Notes: generated by a model from the letters alone, not told the origin. 64,000 nucleotides of DNA from Pseudomonas brassicacearum (GCF_009601685.2 NZ_CP045701.2:5642001-5706000), one strand, 5' to 3'; positions 1 through 9,021 are shown, numbered from the stretch's first letter. A program made the numbers and translations.

Positions 1-44
1 TAAGCGGCCGTTACCGCAGCAATGGATATGTACTCGATCAACAC

Positions 45-73
45 ACCGCCATCGCGAGCAAACCCGCTCCCCC
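45..73. repeat. solo REP element (half of a REPIN)
   Basis: One arm of the Pseudomonas REP family, ending in GCGAGCAAACCCGCTCCC. Its inverted partner is either left of the window or absent. It lies downstream of thiO, whose stop is at 89-91. The remainder of positions 1-88 holds no gene that I can see. Confidence 0.7.
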
Positions 74-88
74 AGAAAAAACCGGCTC

Positions 89-1189
89 TTACAAGCGCCC
101 CGCCGGCGCATACGGCGCAGGATCGATCACCGGCTCGCGCCCCAGCATCAAATCCGTAAACAACTGACACGACGCCGGCGCCAGCACCAACCCATTGCGA
201 TAATGCCCACAGTTCAACCACAACCCGGCAACCCCAGGCACCTCGCCGATATAGGGAATGCCTTCAGGCGATCCAGGCCGCAACCCAGCCCAATGCCCAA
301 CCACCTCAGCATCAGCCAGCGCCGGAATCAGTTGCTGGGCCGAAGCCTTCAGGCTCTCCAGCGCAGCATCAGTCGGGGTCTTGTCGAAGCCTTCGCGCTC
401 CAGCGTACTGCCAACCAGAATATGCCCATCACGACGCGGAATCGCATAACGCCCCTTGGCCAGGACCATGCTCGACAGAAAATCCGACGCGCACTTGTAC
501 AGAATCATCTGGCCCTTGACCGGCTCGACCGGCAACTTCAAGCCTAAGGTCTCGAGCAACTCGCCACTCCAGGCTCCAGCGGCCAGTACCACCTCATCGC
601 CACGAATTTCACCGGCAGAACTGTGCACGCCCACCACTTGCCCACCGTCGCGAATGAACCCACTGACTTCGCAATGCTCATTAAGCGTGACGTTCGGCAT
701 CGCCAGCAAGGCAGCCTTGAGGGATTTCACCAACCGGGGATTGCGCACGTTGGCCACATCGGCCATGTAGATCGCCCGGGAAAAACCCGCGCCCAGCACC
801 GGCACGGCATCGTGGACAGCCGAGATATCCACAGCCCGCATCGGGCGCCCTTCCCGTTCGGCCCAGGCCAGCGCGTCGTCCTGATCGTCCAGGTCCAGCC
901 AATACAGACCGGTGACATGCACTTGCGGATCGACCCCGGTCGCGGCGAACAAACGTTCGCCCAGCTGTGGATAAAAATCCTGCGACCAATGGGCCAGCGC
1001 CGTGACCGCCGGGCTGTAGCGCCAGGGGTACAACGGCGACACGATACCGCCGCCGGCCCAGGACGATTCCTGGCCGACACTGGAACGGTCCAGTAGCACC
1101 ACGCGCTGCCCTTCGGACGCCAGATTGAACGCCGTCAGCAGGCCAATGACTCCGCCGCCGACAATCACCACTTGCTGTTGCCTGGTCAT
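89..1189 (-). CDS. thiO: glycine oxidase ThiO
   Basis: FAD-dependent oxidase that converts glycine to iminoacetate (dehydroglycine) for the thiazole part of thiamine. The 366-residue protein has an N-terminal dinucleotide-binding motif (VVIVGGGVIG at about residues 6-15), an acidic/basic LLDR end of the second strand, a GGGIVSP FAD-contact region and a C-terminal GHYRNGLVLAP segment typical of DAO/ThiO enzymes. An upstream ATG at 1261 gives a 24-residue extension without family similarity, so I chose the ATG at 1189 just before the Rossmann strand. It is read on the same strand as the pilus operon, whose last gene pilE ends 56 bases upstream, so it may be read through from it. Assignment to ThiO over a generic D-amino-acid dehydrogenase rests on length and on the neighbouring pilus genes, as in PAO1. 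Confidence 0.85.
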   Translation of the reverse strand: MTRQQQVVIVGGGVIGLLTAFNLASEGQRVVLLDRSSVGQESSWAGGGIVSPLYPWRYSPAVTALAHWSQDFYPQLGERLFAATGVDPQVHVTGLYWLDLDDQDDALAWAEREGRPMRAVDISAVHDAVPVLGAGFSRAIYMADVANVRNPRLVKSLKAALLAMPNVTLNEHCEVSGFIRDGGQVVGVHSSAGEIRGDEVVLAAGAWSGELLETLGLKLPVEPVKGQMILYKCASDFLSSMVLAKGRYAIPRRDGHILVGSTLEREGFDKTPTDAALESLKASAQQLIPALADAEVVGHWAGLRPGSPEGIPYIGEVPGVAGLWLNCGHYRNGLVLAPASCQLFTDLMLGREPVIDPAPYAPAGRL

Positions 1190-1245
1190 GTTCTGATTCG
1201 ACTCATAAGACAGAGGGCGCAAGACCGCGCCCGAATAAAAGAAAC

Positions 1246-1662
1246 TCAGCGGCCCCAACAATCCTTGGTGGTCAGCCCGGCGGCGGCGTTCTCTATGCTC
1301 CGTACCCCGGTATTGGTGATTTTGAAGTCACCGCATTTGTCCGCGGCCATGGACGAGCCACTCTTGCGCACAGCGGTCAGGATGAAGCTCTGGTCCGTCA
1401 GTGTCTGGGTAATGGTATAGAAATCATTGCCGCCGCTCAGGCCGGTCGCATTGGTGTAGACGTTATTCTTCGAGTAGTAGCGCTCGAGAATCTGCGCCTG
1501 CTCAGATAACAGCCCGGCGATTTCCGTACGCCGGCCCTTCTTCATGTATTCGGTCAGGCTCGGATAGCCGATGGTAATCACGATACCGATGATCGCAATC
1601 ACGATCATGATTTCGATCAAGGTGAAACCCCGGTTGGATCTGCGCATGACTTGCCTCTTCAT
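1246..1662 (-). CDS. pilE: type IV minor pilin PilE
   Basis: Minor pilin of the type IV pilus tip/priming complex in the inner membrane and pilus. The 138-residue protein has a short basic leader, the prepilin peptidase site RSNRG|FTLIE with Gly at -1, Phe at +1 and Glu at +5, and a hydrophobic helix. Two C-terminal cysteines (in KCGDF and KDCWGR) could form the D-loop disulfide. The ATG at 1662 overlaps the pilY1 stop as ATGA, which fixes the start better than the upstream ATG at 1677. In P. aeruginosa a pilY2 gene separates pilY1 from pilE; here there is none. It is the last gene of the operon. Confidence 0.9.
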   Translation of the reverse strand: MKRQVMRRSNRGFTLIEIMIVIAIIGIVITIGYPSLTEYMKKGRRTEIAGLLSEQAQILERYYSKNNVYTNATGLSGGNDFYTITQTLTDQSFILTAVRKSGSSMAADKCGDFKITNTGVRSIENAAAGLTTKDCWGR

Positions 1663-4600
1663 TGTATTTGCCGCCACATGATGCGGCGGCTGCCACCGAC
1701 GGATTTTTCCAACAGCTCGGTGATGTTGCCGCTGGAGTCGTTGACGATCATGTTGGTGGCCCCGCTGGCGCTGACGACGGCGCTCAAGGTCGGGATACCC
1801 CCCGTGAAAACCACCCCGCTGGAGATCGTGTCGGAGCTGTTGAGCGTGCCGTCACCGTTGGTATCGAGCACCGCATAGTTGAGCATCTTACCGTTGAACG
1901 CATCCAATTCGATCAGTTTGCCAGTACCGAAGCTGGCGCAAGGGTCGGTGGTGTCCACCGCAGCCGTGGTAAAGACCACGCGCCCAAGCACCAGGTTGGC
2001 CGGGTTGATCACCCGCTCCCCGGTCAGCGCATTGTTGTACACCAACGGCAGGTACCAACCCTTTTTCGTCGGATAAGCCACGTCGGTCTGGCTGGTGGTC
2101 ACGAATTGCCCCGTGCTGCCTGAGAACACACCCGTGATCGACTGGGCCTGCAGGCTCGACACGGTGATTTGCCCGACACCGCCGGCAGCATCCCAGATCG
2201 AGTAGAACCCTTGCAGGTCCTTGTTGAGTTTATCCGCCGTTTCATTGAACTTGCCGGTGCCGAAAAACACCTGGGTACCGCCCTGCGGGTTGTCCGCCAG
2301 CAGCGGTTGAACGGTGATCGGCTGAGTCGCGCCACCGGGCGCGGTGAACAACGGCTGCCCGGAAAACGCCACGCCCCAGGCGGTCGGGGAAGTGCCGCTG
2401 AGGTCAAACTTCCACATCCGCCCTTTCAAGTCGCCACCGTACGCCGCCTGTACCACGTTCTGGGAGTTGACCCGCAACTTGACCGACGACAAGCCATTAC
2501 CGGTCTCGCTGCTGTTGATGACGATTTTCCTGATCAACGCGCCGTCGCGGATATCCACCACGTACAGTGCGGCGACACCGCTGTTGCTACCGTAGCCGTT
2601 GGAGATGAATGCCGCCCAGCGCCCGTCCGCCAGGCGGGCGACTTCGGGGCGGGCGTAGGCGTAGCCCAGGTCATTGAAGGCGTCGGCGGTGTTGGCAATG
2701 GTCGGCGCGCTGATTTCCCACAACGCCCGCAACACATTGCCCGCCGTCGCATCGAACAGCTGAACCGCGTAGAACGTCTTGCCCCCGGCACCGGTGCCAC
2801 CCAGGGCCACTGTCTTCCAGGCACTCCCCGATTGCGTATCGAATACACCGATCTGTCCGTCCACTAAAAACTTGTGGCTCACGCCATTGACGTAGGTGGT
2901 GTCGGCAATGCTCTGCAACGATGGCAGCACGCTCGACGGCATATAGGCATAGCGCCGGGTACCGTTTGCACTGTTGATGACGCTGAAAAAACCGTCGTTG
3001 GCGTTCACCACCAGGCTGGTATTCATGTTCGCCGCCTTGGTCGTCAGGTACGTGCTGTAGCTGGTGTCGTTGAGCAAATCCGCAGCGGTCTGCTCATTGG
3101 GCGATGCCAGTACCAGCGGCGAATTGATGATGTCGCCCAGCAATACATTGCGCACCTTCAAGCCGGTCTTATTGACACCCTTGCTCCACCCCACCAGGTC
3201 GTTGCCGGTGATCCCCGTGGGCAGGCTCTGGCTGAGGCTGGTTTGCTGGGCCGGCGAAAAGTTGCCGTAGGCCAGGGTCACGGGCACGTTGGTCGCTGTG
3301 TTCCAGGATTGGTAAATTGGTGCCGTGGCGCCGGGCACGATGGCGGTGTCGGTGGTCCACTGCACCGCTGCCTTGTTGACCGTACCTGTCGCGGTGAAAC
3401 CGAACGCCCGGATGGTGCCGCGCCAGTCCTTGGGGTCGTAGGTGGTCTGGTAGTAACTGGAGGTGCTGGATAATGTGGCGGCGTTGGTCGCGCCCGCGCC
3501 CCCGGACCCGGCCTTGGAGGTGATGTCGCTCAGGGCAGAGGCCAATGCTGAGTTCAGGCCTTCGCTGTCGGCCGCCTGGTAATACTTGCCTGCGCCGTAG
3601 CGGGCGGCGTCGGACAACATCGGGTTGCTGGCGGTAAAGCCCACAGTGTAGGTATTGAGGTACTGTCGACGGAAATCCGCGGAATCCCAGCTCTGGCCCG
3701 TGGCATCGGTACCGGTAGAACGCATGTCGATGTCGAAGGCGAACTTGGCGATGTCATCCAGATAGAGCGTGTCGCCCTCGCCGTCACCATTGAGATCGGC
3801 ACCATCGTTGTTGACGCCATCCCAGTTCGGCAAACGGGCCAAGCCCAGTGGGTCGTTGGTGGGAAACGTCCGGTCATAGGTGGGTAAACCGTCGGTGATG
3901 ACCACCCCGAAGTTTTTCTGGCAGCGGTACTGGATCGGGCTGGTGTAAGAGCTTGGTGTGCCATTGTAGTAAGGCGCCATGCCCCGGAAATAGCGGGTGA
4001 CTTCATAGTAACTTTCGGCCAATGGTGTATTGGCGACTGCGCCCAGGCCGTTGATCGCGTTGATCAGGGCACTGTAGTTGCTGTTGGCCTGGGTCTGGGT
4101 CACGCTGCCGCTGACCGGCGACAGGTCGCTGACGACGCGGGCAATGTAGCCCCCTGGGCCGGAGTTGCTGTAATTAGGCGGATTGAAGGTGGCGAGGCCA
4201 ATACGCAGGGCGCGGTTATTGGCGACCAGGTCATTGGAAACATCCCGGGCCACGTTGATTCGATAGTCATTGGGTATCGTGCCAGTGGTGAAGTCTCGGT
4301 TCGACCCATTGGACAAGGACAGCAAATAAGACAGGTATTTGGCTGTATAGCGAGTATTCCCGTTACCCACCGGATCGGGGAGTCTCAGGCAGACTTCTCC
4401 CAGATCGCTTCGATAAAAGCCATACCAGTTGCCCGCCTTGGAGCAACCGCCTCGGGACAGGCTCGCCAGCAAAACATTGCCATCGTCCATATTCAGTCTG
4501 GCAATGCTGTTGCAGTTAGTAGTGGACTCACATGTATAGACAGTCGGCCAGGACACATTCGGATCAAACCCCGCCGCCCAGATAATGTTATTCATGCTCC

Positions 4601-4754
4601 CCGAATCATCGATCAGCAGCATCACGTTCGGCGTGACCGCGCCCGCACTCAGCAAGGGCGAATCCGAAGGCGTGAACGCATAGGCCGGCGCCGCCAGGTA
4701 AAGACTGAGCAACGCCCCCCACAACGACCCCAGCAGCCCCCTAGTACTTCGCAT
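1659..4754 (-). CDS. pilY1: type IV pilus tip adhesin/mechanosensor PilY1
   Basis: Large pilus-associated protein that supports pilus assembly and retraction and signals surface contact. The 1031 residues start with a signal peptide ending APAYA, then a von Willebrand factor A-like region with a MIDAS motif DDSGS (about 49-53), a calcium-loop-like DLNGDGEGD (about 318-330), and a C-terminal domain with a second loop DTNGDGTLNSSD (about 960-971), the position of the Ca-binding site known in P. aeruginosa PilY1. The long frame extends 93 codons upstream inside pilX, but the ATG at 4754 is the only start directly before a signal peptide. It overlaps pilX by 14 bases and pilE by 4. It is somewhat shorter than the roughly 1160-residue P. 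aeruginosa protein, the usual variation being in the N-terminal half. Confidence 0.92.
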   Translation of the reverse strand: MRSTRGLLGSLWGALLSLYLAAPAYAFTPSDSPLLSAGAVTPNVMLLIDDSGSMNNIIWAAGFDPNVSWPTVYTCESTTNCNSIARLNMDDGNVLLASLSRGGCSKAGNWYGFYRSDLGEVCLRLPDPVGNGNTRYTAKYLSYLLSLSNGSNRDFTTGTIPNDYRINVARDVSNDLVANNRALRIGLATFNPPNYSNSGPGGYIARVVSDLSPVSGSVTQTQANSNYSALINAINGLGAVANTPLAESYYEVTRYFRGMAPYYNGTPSSYTSPIQYRCQKNFGVVITDGLPTYDRTFPTNDPLGLARLPNWDGVNNDGADLNGDGEGDTLYLDDIAKFAFDIDMRSTGTDATGQSWDSADFRRQYLNTYTVGFTASNPMLSDAARYGAGKYYQAADSEGLNSALASALSDITSKAGSGGAGATNAATLSSTSSYYQTTYDPKDWRGTIRAFGFTATGTVNKAAVQWTTDTAIVPGATAPIYQSWNTATNVPVTLAYGNFSPAQQTSLSQSLPTGITGNDLVGWSKGVNKTGLKVRNVLLGDIINSPLVLASPNEQTAADLLNDTSYSTYLTTKAANMNTSLVVNANDGFFSVINSANGTRRYAYMPSSVLPSLQSIADTTYVNGVSHKFLVDGQIGVFDTQSGSAWKTVALGGTGAGGKTFYAVQLFDATAGNVLRALWEISAPTIANTADAFNDLGYAYARPEVARLADGRWAAFISNGYGSNSGVAALYVVDIRDGALIRKIVINSSETGNGLSSVKLRVNSQNVVQAAYGGDLKGRMWKFDLSGTSPTAWGVAFSGQPLFTAPGGATQPITVQPLLADNPQGGTQVFFGTGKFNETADKLNKDLQGFYSIWDAAGGVGQITVSSLQAQSITGVFSGSTGQFVTTSQTDVAYPTKKGWYLPLVYNNALTGERVINPANLVLGRVVFTTAAVDTTDPCASFGTGKLIELDAFNGKMLNYAVLDTNGDGTLNSSDTISSGVVFTGGIPTLSAVVSASGATNMIVNDSSGNITELLEKSVGGSRRIMWRQIQ

Positions 4755-5235
4755 AGATACTCTCCACCACGCTGCGCTGGTTATTGCCCACCACCGCCAC
4801 CGCCGTGATCCGGTACAGCGTCGCCGAGGTATTGACCGGCACATTGACTGCCGCAAGCGTAGTACCGATGTTCTGCACGCCATAAAACCCACCGGCAGCG
4901 GCAACCCAGAGCACCCCCGACGACGAACTGCGCCCCGCCGCCGTGACGGTCGCCGACTCGGCCGGTGGCGCGCATTGAATCGTGGTGGTACAGACCGCCA
5001 GCGAATAGGTCTCGACCTGCACCGCACTCTCACCGATCCTCAACGCCGCTTCGGCAATCTGGAACGACTGGTTGCGCTGCATGACGCTGCTGGTCATTTT
5101 TTCCTGGAGGGTGGCGCTCTGCATCGACGACAGGCCGATCAACGTCAGCAGCAACAGGAAAACCAGGCTGACCAGCAGGGCCATGCCACGCTGGCGATGC
5201 TTGAGACCCATCGAGCGCATCGATTGCCCCCTCAT
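4741..5235 (-). CDS. pilX: type IV minor pilin PilX
   Basis: Minor pilin of 164 residues. A basic leader ends HRQRG, followed by MALLVSLVFLLLL, so the Glu at +5 found in other pilins is missing (Val here). This is the signature of PilX/GspK-type tip subunits. Downstream, an AEAALR motif marks the end of the N-terminal helix. The ATG at 5235 overlaps the pilW stop as ATGA, and the end overlaps pilY1 by 14 bases, so the three proteins are probably made in coupled amounts. Confidence 0.9.
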   Translation of the reverse strand: MRGQSMRSMGLKHRQRGMALLVSLVFLLLLTLIGLSSMQSATLQEKMTSSVMQRNQSFQIAEAALRIGESAVQVETYSLAVCTTTIQCAPPAESATVTAAGRSSSSGVLWVAAAGGFYGVQNIGTTLAAVNVPVNTSATLYRITAVAVVGNNQRSVVESIYAKY

Positions 5236-5948
5236 AGAAGCCGGTTGCGCAAGGCGGCAACCACATTGAAGGTCTGCTCGCGCACCGTGTTCCTTGGATC
5301 AAAGAGCGTCAGGCTCAGGCGCACACTGCGGATCAGTGCCGGGTCTGCCGGGTTGCCGGTGTAGCTCGACGCTGCGATATCCGTGGCGCTGCCGGCCACG
5401 CCAAACGTCACGTCGAACGCCCGCACGTTGTCCACCAGCACCGACAGGGTAGGCGGATTGGCGGTGCCGCTGCCCAGCAGCAATTGGTTGTTGTTGAAGC
5501 TGTAGACCAGTCGACGGATCGGGAAGGCCAACTGCCCCGCCGCTGGCGCCCTTGCGTTCGAGTAGGCCGTCGCCGAGGTACGGCAATCGGAAACGACGGT
5601 CCAGGTCGGCACGCCACCGCCACTTCCAATGTCCGCGGTGACCAGGGTCAACCTCCGGTTGGCGTTATCCCAACGGATCGGCGTGGTCTGGCTGGTAGCG
5701 AAACTGTTATCCGTTGAAGCATCGATGATGGTCGCCAGGCAACCGAACATGCCCACCATGCGAATTTCCTGGACCATTTTGCTCAAGGCAAACCGCGCGT
5801 CCTCCTGAATCACCGCGGCGGCATTCTGACTGACATAGGTGTTTTTGGCGGCAATGAAAATCTGCACGACACCCAGCACGACGATCAGGCTGAGCACCAG
5901 CGCGATCATCAACTCGATCAGGCCGAAACCGCGACTGTGCCGGTTCAT
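5232..5948 (-). CDS. pilW: type IV minor pilin PilW
   Basis: Minor pilin of 238 residues, the largest of the set, as expected for PilW. The leader MNRHSRG is followed by FGLIELMIALVLSL, with Gly -1, Phe +1 and Glu +5 for prepilin peptidase PilD. The rest is a soluble beta-rich head. The start overlaps the pilV stop and the end overlaps the pilX start, both as ATGA. PilW, PilX, PilV, FimU and PilE form the pilus-priming complex that carries PilY1. Confidence 0.9.
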   Translation of the reverse strand: MNRHSRGFGLIELMIALVLSLIVVLGVVQIFIAAKNTYVSQNAAAVIQEDARFALSKMVQEIRMVGMFGCLATIIDASTDNSFATSQTTPIRWDNANRRLTLVTADIGSGGGVPTWTVVSDCRTSATAYSNARAPAAGQLAFPIRRLVYSFNNNQLLLGSGTANPPTLSVLVDNVRAFDVTFGVAGSATDIAASSYTGNPADPALIRSVRLSLTLFDPRNTVREQTFNVVAALRNRLL

Positions 5949-6406
5949 GGTGTTGTCCCCACCGGGTCGACCGCGACGCGGCTGGTCAGCACGAAGCTGC
6001 GCCGCGCCTCGGTCGCGTCGGTGGTGTTGGCGGCCCGGGCGTCGTCCCAGGCAATGGTGATGGTGTAGACCCGCTGGTTCAGCGCAATGGTGCCAGTGGC
6101 CGTGGCGCCGCCGAAGGCAATGATATTGGTCTTGAAATCGTAGAGGTCCTGGTCCCGGGCCACGTTGAGGTTCGGCGAGCTGGGCGGTGTGATGGTGTAG
6201 TCGGCGCCGGAGTTGGCTCGAATGCGGTCCAGCAGGTCGTAGGCAATGAAACTGGCCTGGCTGGTCATGCGCGAACTGTCGGTGTACTTGAGCGCATTGA
6301 GCTGGATCATCGCCGCCCCCAGCAAACCGACGCCGAGAATCAGCACCGCCACCAGCACCTCGATCAACGTCATGCCGGCCTGCGCCCTTTTACTGCAACC
6401 CGTCAT
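5945..6406 (-). CDS. pilV: type IV minor pilin PilV
   Basis: Minor pilin of 153 residues with a class III signal: leader ending RAQAG, then MTLIEVLVAVLILG, with Glu at +5. The +1 residue is Met rather than Phe, as is common in PilV. An ATG further upstream (6445) would add 13 residues, but the ATG at 6406 overlaps the fimU stop as ATGA, the same junction used by the neighbouring genes, so it is preferred. The C-terminal end overlaps pilW. Confidence 0.88.
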   Translation of the reverse strand: MTGCSKRAQAGMTLIEVLVAVLILGVGLLGAAMIQLNALKYTDSSRMTSQASFIAYDLLDRIRANSGADYTITPPSSPNLNVARDQDLYDFKTNIIAFGGATATGTIALNQRVYTITIAWDDARAANTTDATEARRSFVLTSRVAVDPVGTTP

Positions 6407-6876
6407 CCGCAACTTCCACCCAATACGATTCTTCCATTGAGGCAAACACTCAGCGTCCTGCTCTGCGCCCCGCGTACATAATTGAAACTCACCGGCGTGG
6501 CCGGTGCCGACAACCCGCCAAGGTTGTTGAAATCAATATTGCTCACCTCTGAGGTTAGCGTCAGAGTCGCGCCGCTGCCCATCGCTGGAACAACCCGCAA
6601 TACATTGGCCGGCGTGCCAGTACTGTCGTACACCGTCAGTTCGCCGCTCCAGACGCTGCCTTGGGCCGTGGGGCGAATTCGCGTGGTGATACCACGGTCG
6701 ATTGCCTCCATACGGGCAAAGTTCAGCGCCCGGCGCAAGTCGCCGATCTCGGTATCGGCCTTGGTGCTCTGCAGCGAGCCGGTGAATGACGGCACCGCCA
6801 TGGTGATCAGGATCAGCAGCACGCCAAGGGCCACCAGCACCTCGATCAGCGTGAAACCTTTTGTACGAAGATCCAT
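6403..6876 (-). CDS. fimU: type IV minor pilin FimU
   Basis: First gene of the minor-pilin operon, 157 residues. The leader MDLRTKG is cut before FTLIEVLVALGVLL. A GspH-like head follows, with a cysteine pair (VCLNG and GGSCG) near the C-terminus that probably forms a disulfide. The longer frame to 6993 runs through intergenic palindromic sequence and is rejected; the ATG at 6876 sits directly before the leader. Its divergent neighbour is fimT, and the 158-base gap must contain both promoters. Confidence 0.87.
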   Translation of the reverse strand: MDLRTKGFTLIEVLVALGVLLILITMAVPSFTGSLQSTKADTEIGDLRRALNFARMEAIDRGITTRIRPTAQGSVWSGELTVYDSTGTPANVLRVVPAMGSGATLTLTSEVSNIDFNNLGGLSAPATPVSFNYVRGAQSRTLSVCLNGRIVLGGSCG

Positions 6877-6954
6877 CGATGCCCTCCGTTGCCGTTGGCT
6901 ATACCTGCTTCTACACGCTAGAACAAACCACCGCCTGCGCGTGGTGCTGCAATC

Positions 6955-6984
6955 TGTGGCGAGGGGATTTATCCCCTCGCCACA
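6955..6984. repeat. perfect palindrome of the GTGGCGAGGGGAT family
   Basis: A palindrome with arms TGTGGCGAGGGGAT and ATCCCCTCGCCACA around a two-base centre, lying between the divergent fimU and fimT genes. The same arms flank the REPIN at 58282-58400, so this looks like the same element without an internal REPIN. It could form a hairpin or be a protein-binding palindrome. Confidence 0.75.
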
Positions 6985-7034
6985 ATAATTCATAAGTCTT
7001 AGATCCGCTTCACACTCTCCAGGGAGGAGACGTC

Positions 7035-7574
7035 ATGTATCAACAAGGCTTCAGCCTGATCGAACTGCTCATGGGACTGGCGATCGCCGCAATTGTTCTG
7101 CCGTGGGCCGGCGCGAGCTACAAAGAGCTGATCGAATCCATCGAACGCGAGGACACCGCGCAATTGCTGATCAGCGGGTTGCGCCTTGCCCGCAGCGAAG
7201 CCATCACACGTAATCGCCGCGTATTGATACAAGGGATAGACAATGATTGGGGCCAGGGTTGGCGGATCATGCTGGACAACAAGGAGAAAACCTTGCTGAT
7301 GGAACGCACCGCAAGCGCCCGTGTGATCGGCAACCAGCCGATGAGACGCAGGGTGAGGTTCGGCAACCAGGGGGAAGCACTGCACCCCAGCGGCGCATTC
7401 CTGGCCGGCAGGCTGCATGTCTGCGCCAAACGCGGGCCGGTCAGCCACCATCAAGTGATACTGGCGCCCTCCGGCCGCGTCCGCCTGGAAAGCGTCGAGG
7501 CCGAGCAGGCGCTGTGCGAGAAAGGACTTAAAGCAAGGAGCGCACGCGCAGCTCTTTCGGCATCGAGAACGTGA
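7035..7574 (+). CDS. fimT: FimT/GspH-type minor pilin
   Basis: Pseudopilin of 179 residues with leader MYQQG and mature start [12 protein letters not shown] (Gly -1, Phe +1, Glu +5). A strong ribosome site (GGGAGGAG) lies 5 bases before the ATG. Near residues 155-160 it has SGRVRLES, which fits the GRxR motif reported for DNA-binding FimT of competent bacteria. In P. aeruginosa fimT is co-directional with fimU; here it is on the opposite strand and its last 47 bases overlap the convergent ispH 3' end. Function in twitching is minor in P. aeruginosa; a DNA-uptake role is an inference from the motif. Confidence 0.8.
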   Translation: MYQQGFSLIELLMGLAIAAIVLPWAGASYKELIESIEREDTAQLLISGLRLARSEAITRNRRVLIQGIDNDWGQGWRIMLDNKEKTLLMERTASARVIGNQPMRRRVRFGNQGEALHPSGAFLAGRLHVCAKRGPVSHHQVILAPSGRVRLESVEAEQALCEKGLKARSARAALSASRT

Positions 7575-8475
7575 TGTTCTCCTCGCGACCGGCCAGTTCA
7601 TCGGCACCGGTTGCGCCCCAGGCCTGCAATTGCTGGATCACGCCGCGCACCAGGACTTCCGGCGCGGAAGCGCCGGCGGTGATGCCGATGCGCTCGACGC
7701 CGTCGAACCAGCTGCGTTGCATGTCCTCGGCACCATCGATCAGGTAGGCCGGGGTGGACATGCGCTCGGCCAGCTCACGCAAGCGGTTGGAGTTGGAGCT
7801 GTTCGGGCTGCCGACAACCAGCACCACATCGCATTCATTGGCCAGTTGCTTGACTGCATCCTGACGGTTCTGGGTGGCGTAGCAGATGTCATCCTTGCGC
7901 GGGCCGCCGATAGCTGGAAAGCGCGAACGCAGGGCGTCGATCACACGGCTGGTGTCGTCCATGGACAAGGTCGTCTGGGTAACAAAAGCCAGGCTCTCAG
8001 GGTTGCGGACCTGCAAGGCCGCCACGTCCTCCTCGTCTTCGACCAGGTAGATCGCACCGCCGTTGCTGGCATCGTATTGACCCATGGTGCCTTCGACTTC
8101 CGGATGGCCTTCATGACCGATCAGGATGCATTCGCGACCGTCACGACTGTAGCGCGCCACTTCGATGTGCACCTTGGTCACCAATGGGCACGTCGCGTCG
8201 AAAACCTTAAGGCCACGGCCGGCGGCTTCGGTGCGTACTGCCTGGGAAACCCCGTGGGCGCTGAAGATCACGATGACGTCGTCCGGCACCTGGTCCAGTT
8301 CCTCGACGAAAATGGCCCCGCGGCTACGCAGGTCTTCGACGACGAATTTGTTGTGGACCACTTCGTGGCGCACGTAGATCGGCGGCCCGAAGACTTCCAG
8401 GGCGCGGTTGACGATTTCGATCGCCCGGTCCACACCGGCGCAGAAGCCACGGGGGTTGGCGAGTTTGATTTGCAT
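7528..8475 (-). CDS. ispH: 4-hydroxy-3-methylbut-2-enyl diphosphate reductase IspH
   Basis: Last enzyme of the MEP isoprenoid pathway, reducing HMBPP to IPP and DMAPP with an iron-sulfur cluster. The 315-residue protein starts [14 protein letters not shown], and shows the three cluster cysteines (in GFCAG, DATCPL and DICYAT) and the HEVVHN and GHEGHPE histidine motifs. The longer frame to 8523 lacks family sequence, so the ATG at 8475 is used. It is the last gene of the ribF-ileS-lspA-fkpB-ispH series and is separated from fkpB by a 108-base gap with a hairpin. Its 3' end overlaps fimT on the other strand. Confidence 0.96.
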   Translation of the reverse strand: MQIKLANPRGFCAGVDRAIEIVNRALEVFGPPIYVRHEVVHNKFVVEDLRSRGAIFVEELDQVPDDVIVIFSAHGVSQAVRTEAAGRGLKVFDATCPLVTKVHIEVARYSRDGRECILIGHEGHPEVEGTMGQYDASNGGAIYLVEDEEDVAALQVRNPESLAFVTQTTLSMDDTSRVIDALRSRFPAIGGPRKDDICYATQNRQDAVKQLANECDVVLVVGSPNSSNSNRLRELAERMSTPAYLIDGAEDMQRSWFDGVERIGITAGASAPEVLVRGVIQQLQAWGATGADELAGREENITFSMPKELRVRSLL

Positions 8476-8516
8476 GCTGTGCCTCGTGTCTTGCGCGCAA
8501 GAAATTGAATCAGTGC

Positions 8517-8554
8517 GATTCACGGTGAGAGCGAGCTTGCTCCCACAGTGAATC
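8517..8554. repeat. hairpin-forming REP-like palindrome between fkpB and ispH
   Basis: Outer arms GATTCAC and GTGAATC enclose an inner GAGCGAGC/GCTC palindrome and a CTCCCACAG tail of the REP family. It lies in the fkpB-ispH gap and could attenuate read-through or protect the upstream mRNA. Confidence 0.6.
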
Positions 8555-8583
8555 GGGTGGCAGCAGGAACTGCCTGCGAAACG

Positions 8584-9021
8584 TTAAACCGCCTTGACCT
8601 CAAGGATTTCCACCTCGAAGTTCAAGGTCTTGCCCGCCAGCGGATGGTTGAAGTCCACGGTCACCTGGGCGTCGTCGAAAGCCTTCACCACACCCGGCAG
8701 CTCGGTGTTGGCCGCGTCGTTGAAGATCACCAGCAAGCCCAGGGACAGCTCCATGTCCTGGAACTGGGAGCGTGGCATGGTCTGCACGTTTTGCGGGTTG
8801 GGCTGACCAAAGGCGTTTTCTGGCGGTACGACCACGGTGCGCTTGTCGCCGGCCTTGAAGCCGAAGATCGCCGCTTCGAAGCCTGGCAGCAGGTTGCCGT
8901 CACCGACCTTGAACACCGCCGGGGCCTTGTCGAAGGTGCTGTCGACGGTGTCACCGTTTTCCAGGTGCAGGGCGAAGTGAAGCTTCACTTCGGTGTTTTG
9001 AGCGATACGCTGCTCAGTCAT
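8584..9021 (-). CDS. fkpB: FKBP-type peptidyl-prolyl isomerase FkpB (SlpA)
   Basis: Small cytoplasmic FKBP prolyl isomerase/chaperone, 145 residues, of the SlpA/SlyD class: an FKBP half, an inserted IF (chaperone) loop around residues 70-125 with the NHPLAGK segment, and the closing strand. The motif VDSTFDKAPAVFKVGDG is typical. Its ATG overlaps the end of lspA by 8 bases. Synteny lspA-fkpB-ispH is conserved in proteobacteria. Confidence 0.93.
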   Translation of the reverse strand: MTEQRIAQNTEVKLHFALHLENGDTVDSTFDKAPAVFKVGDGNLLPGFEAAIFGFKAGDKRTVVVPPENAFGQPNPQNVQTMPRSQFQDMELSLGLLVIFNDAANTELPGVVKAFDDAQVTVDFNHPLAGKTLNFEVEILEVKAV

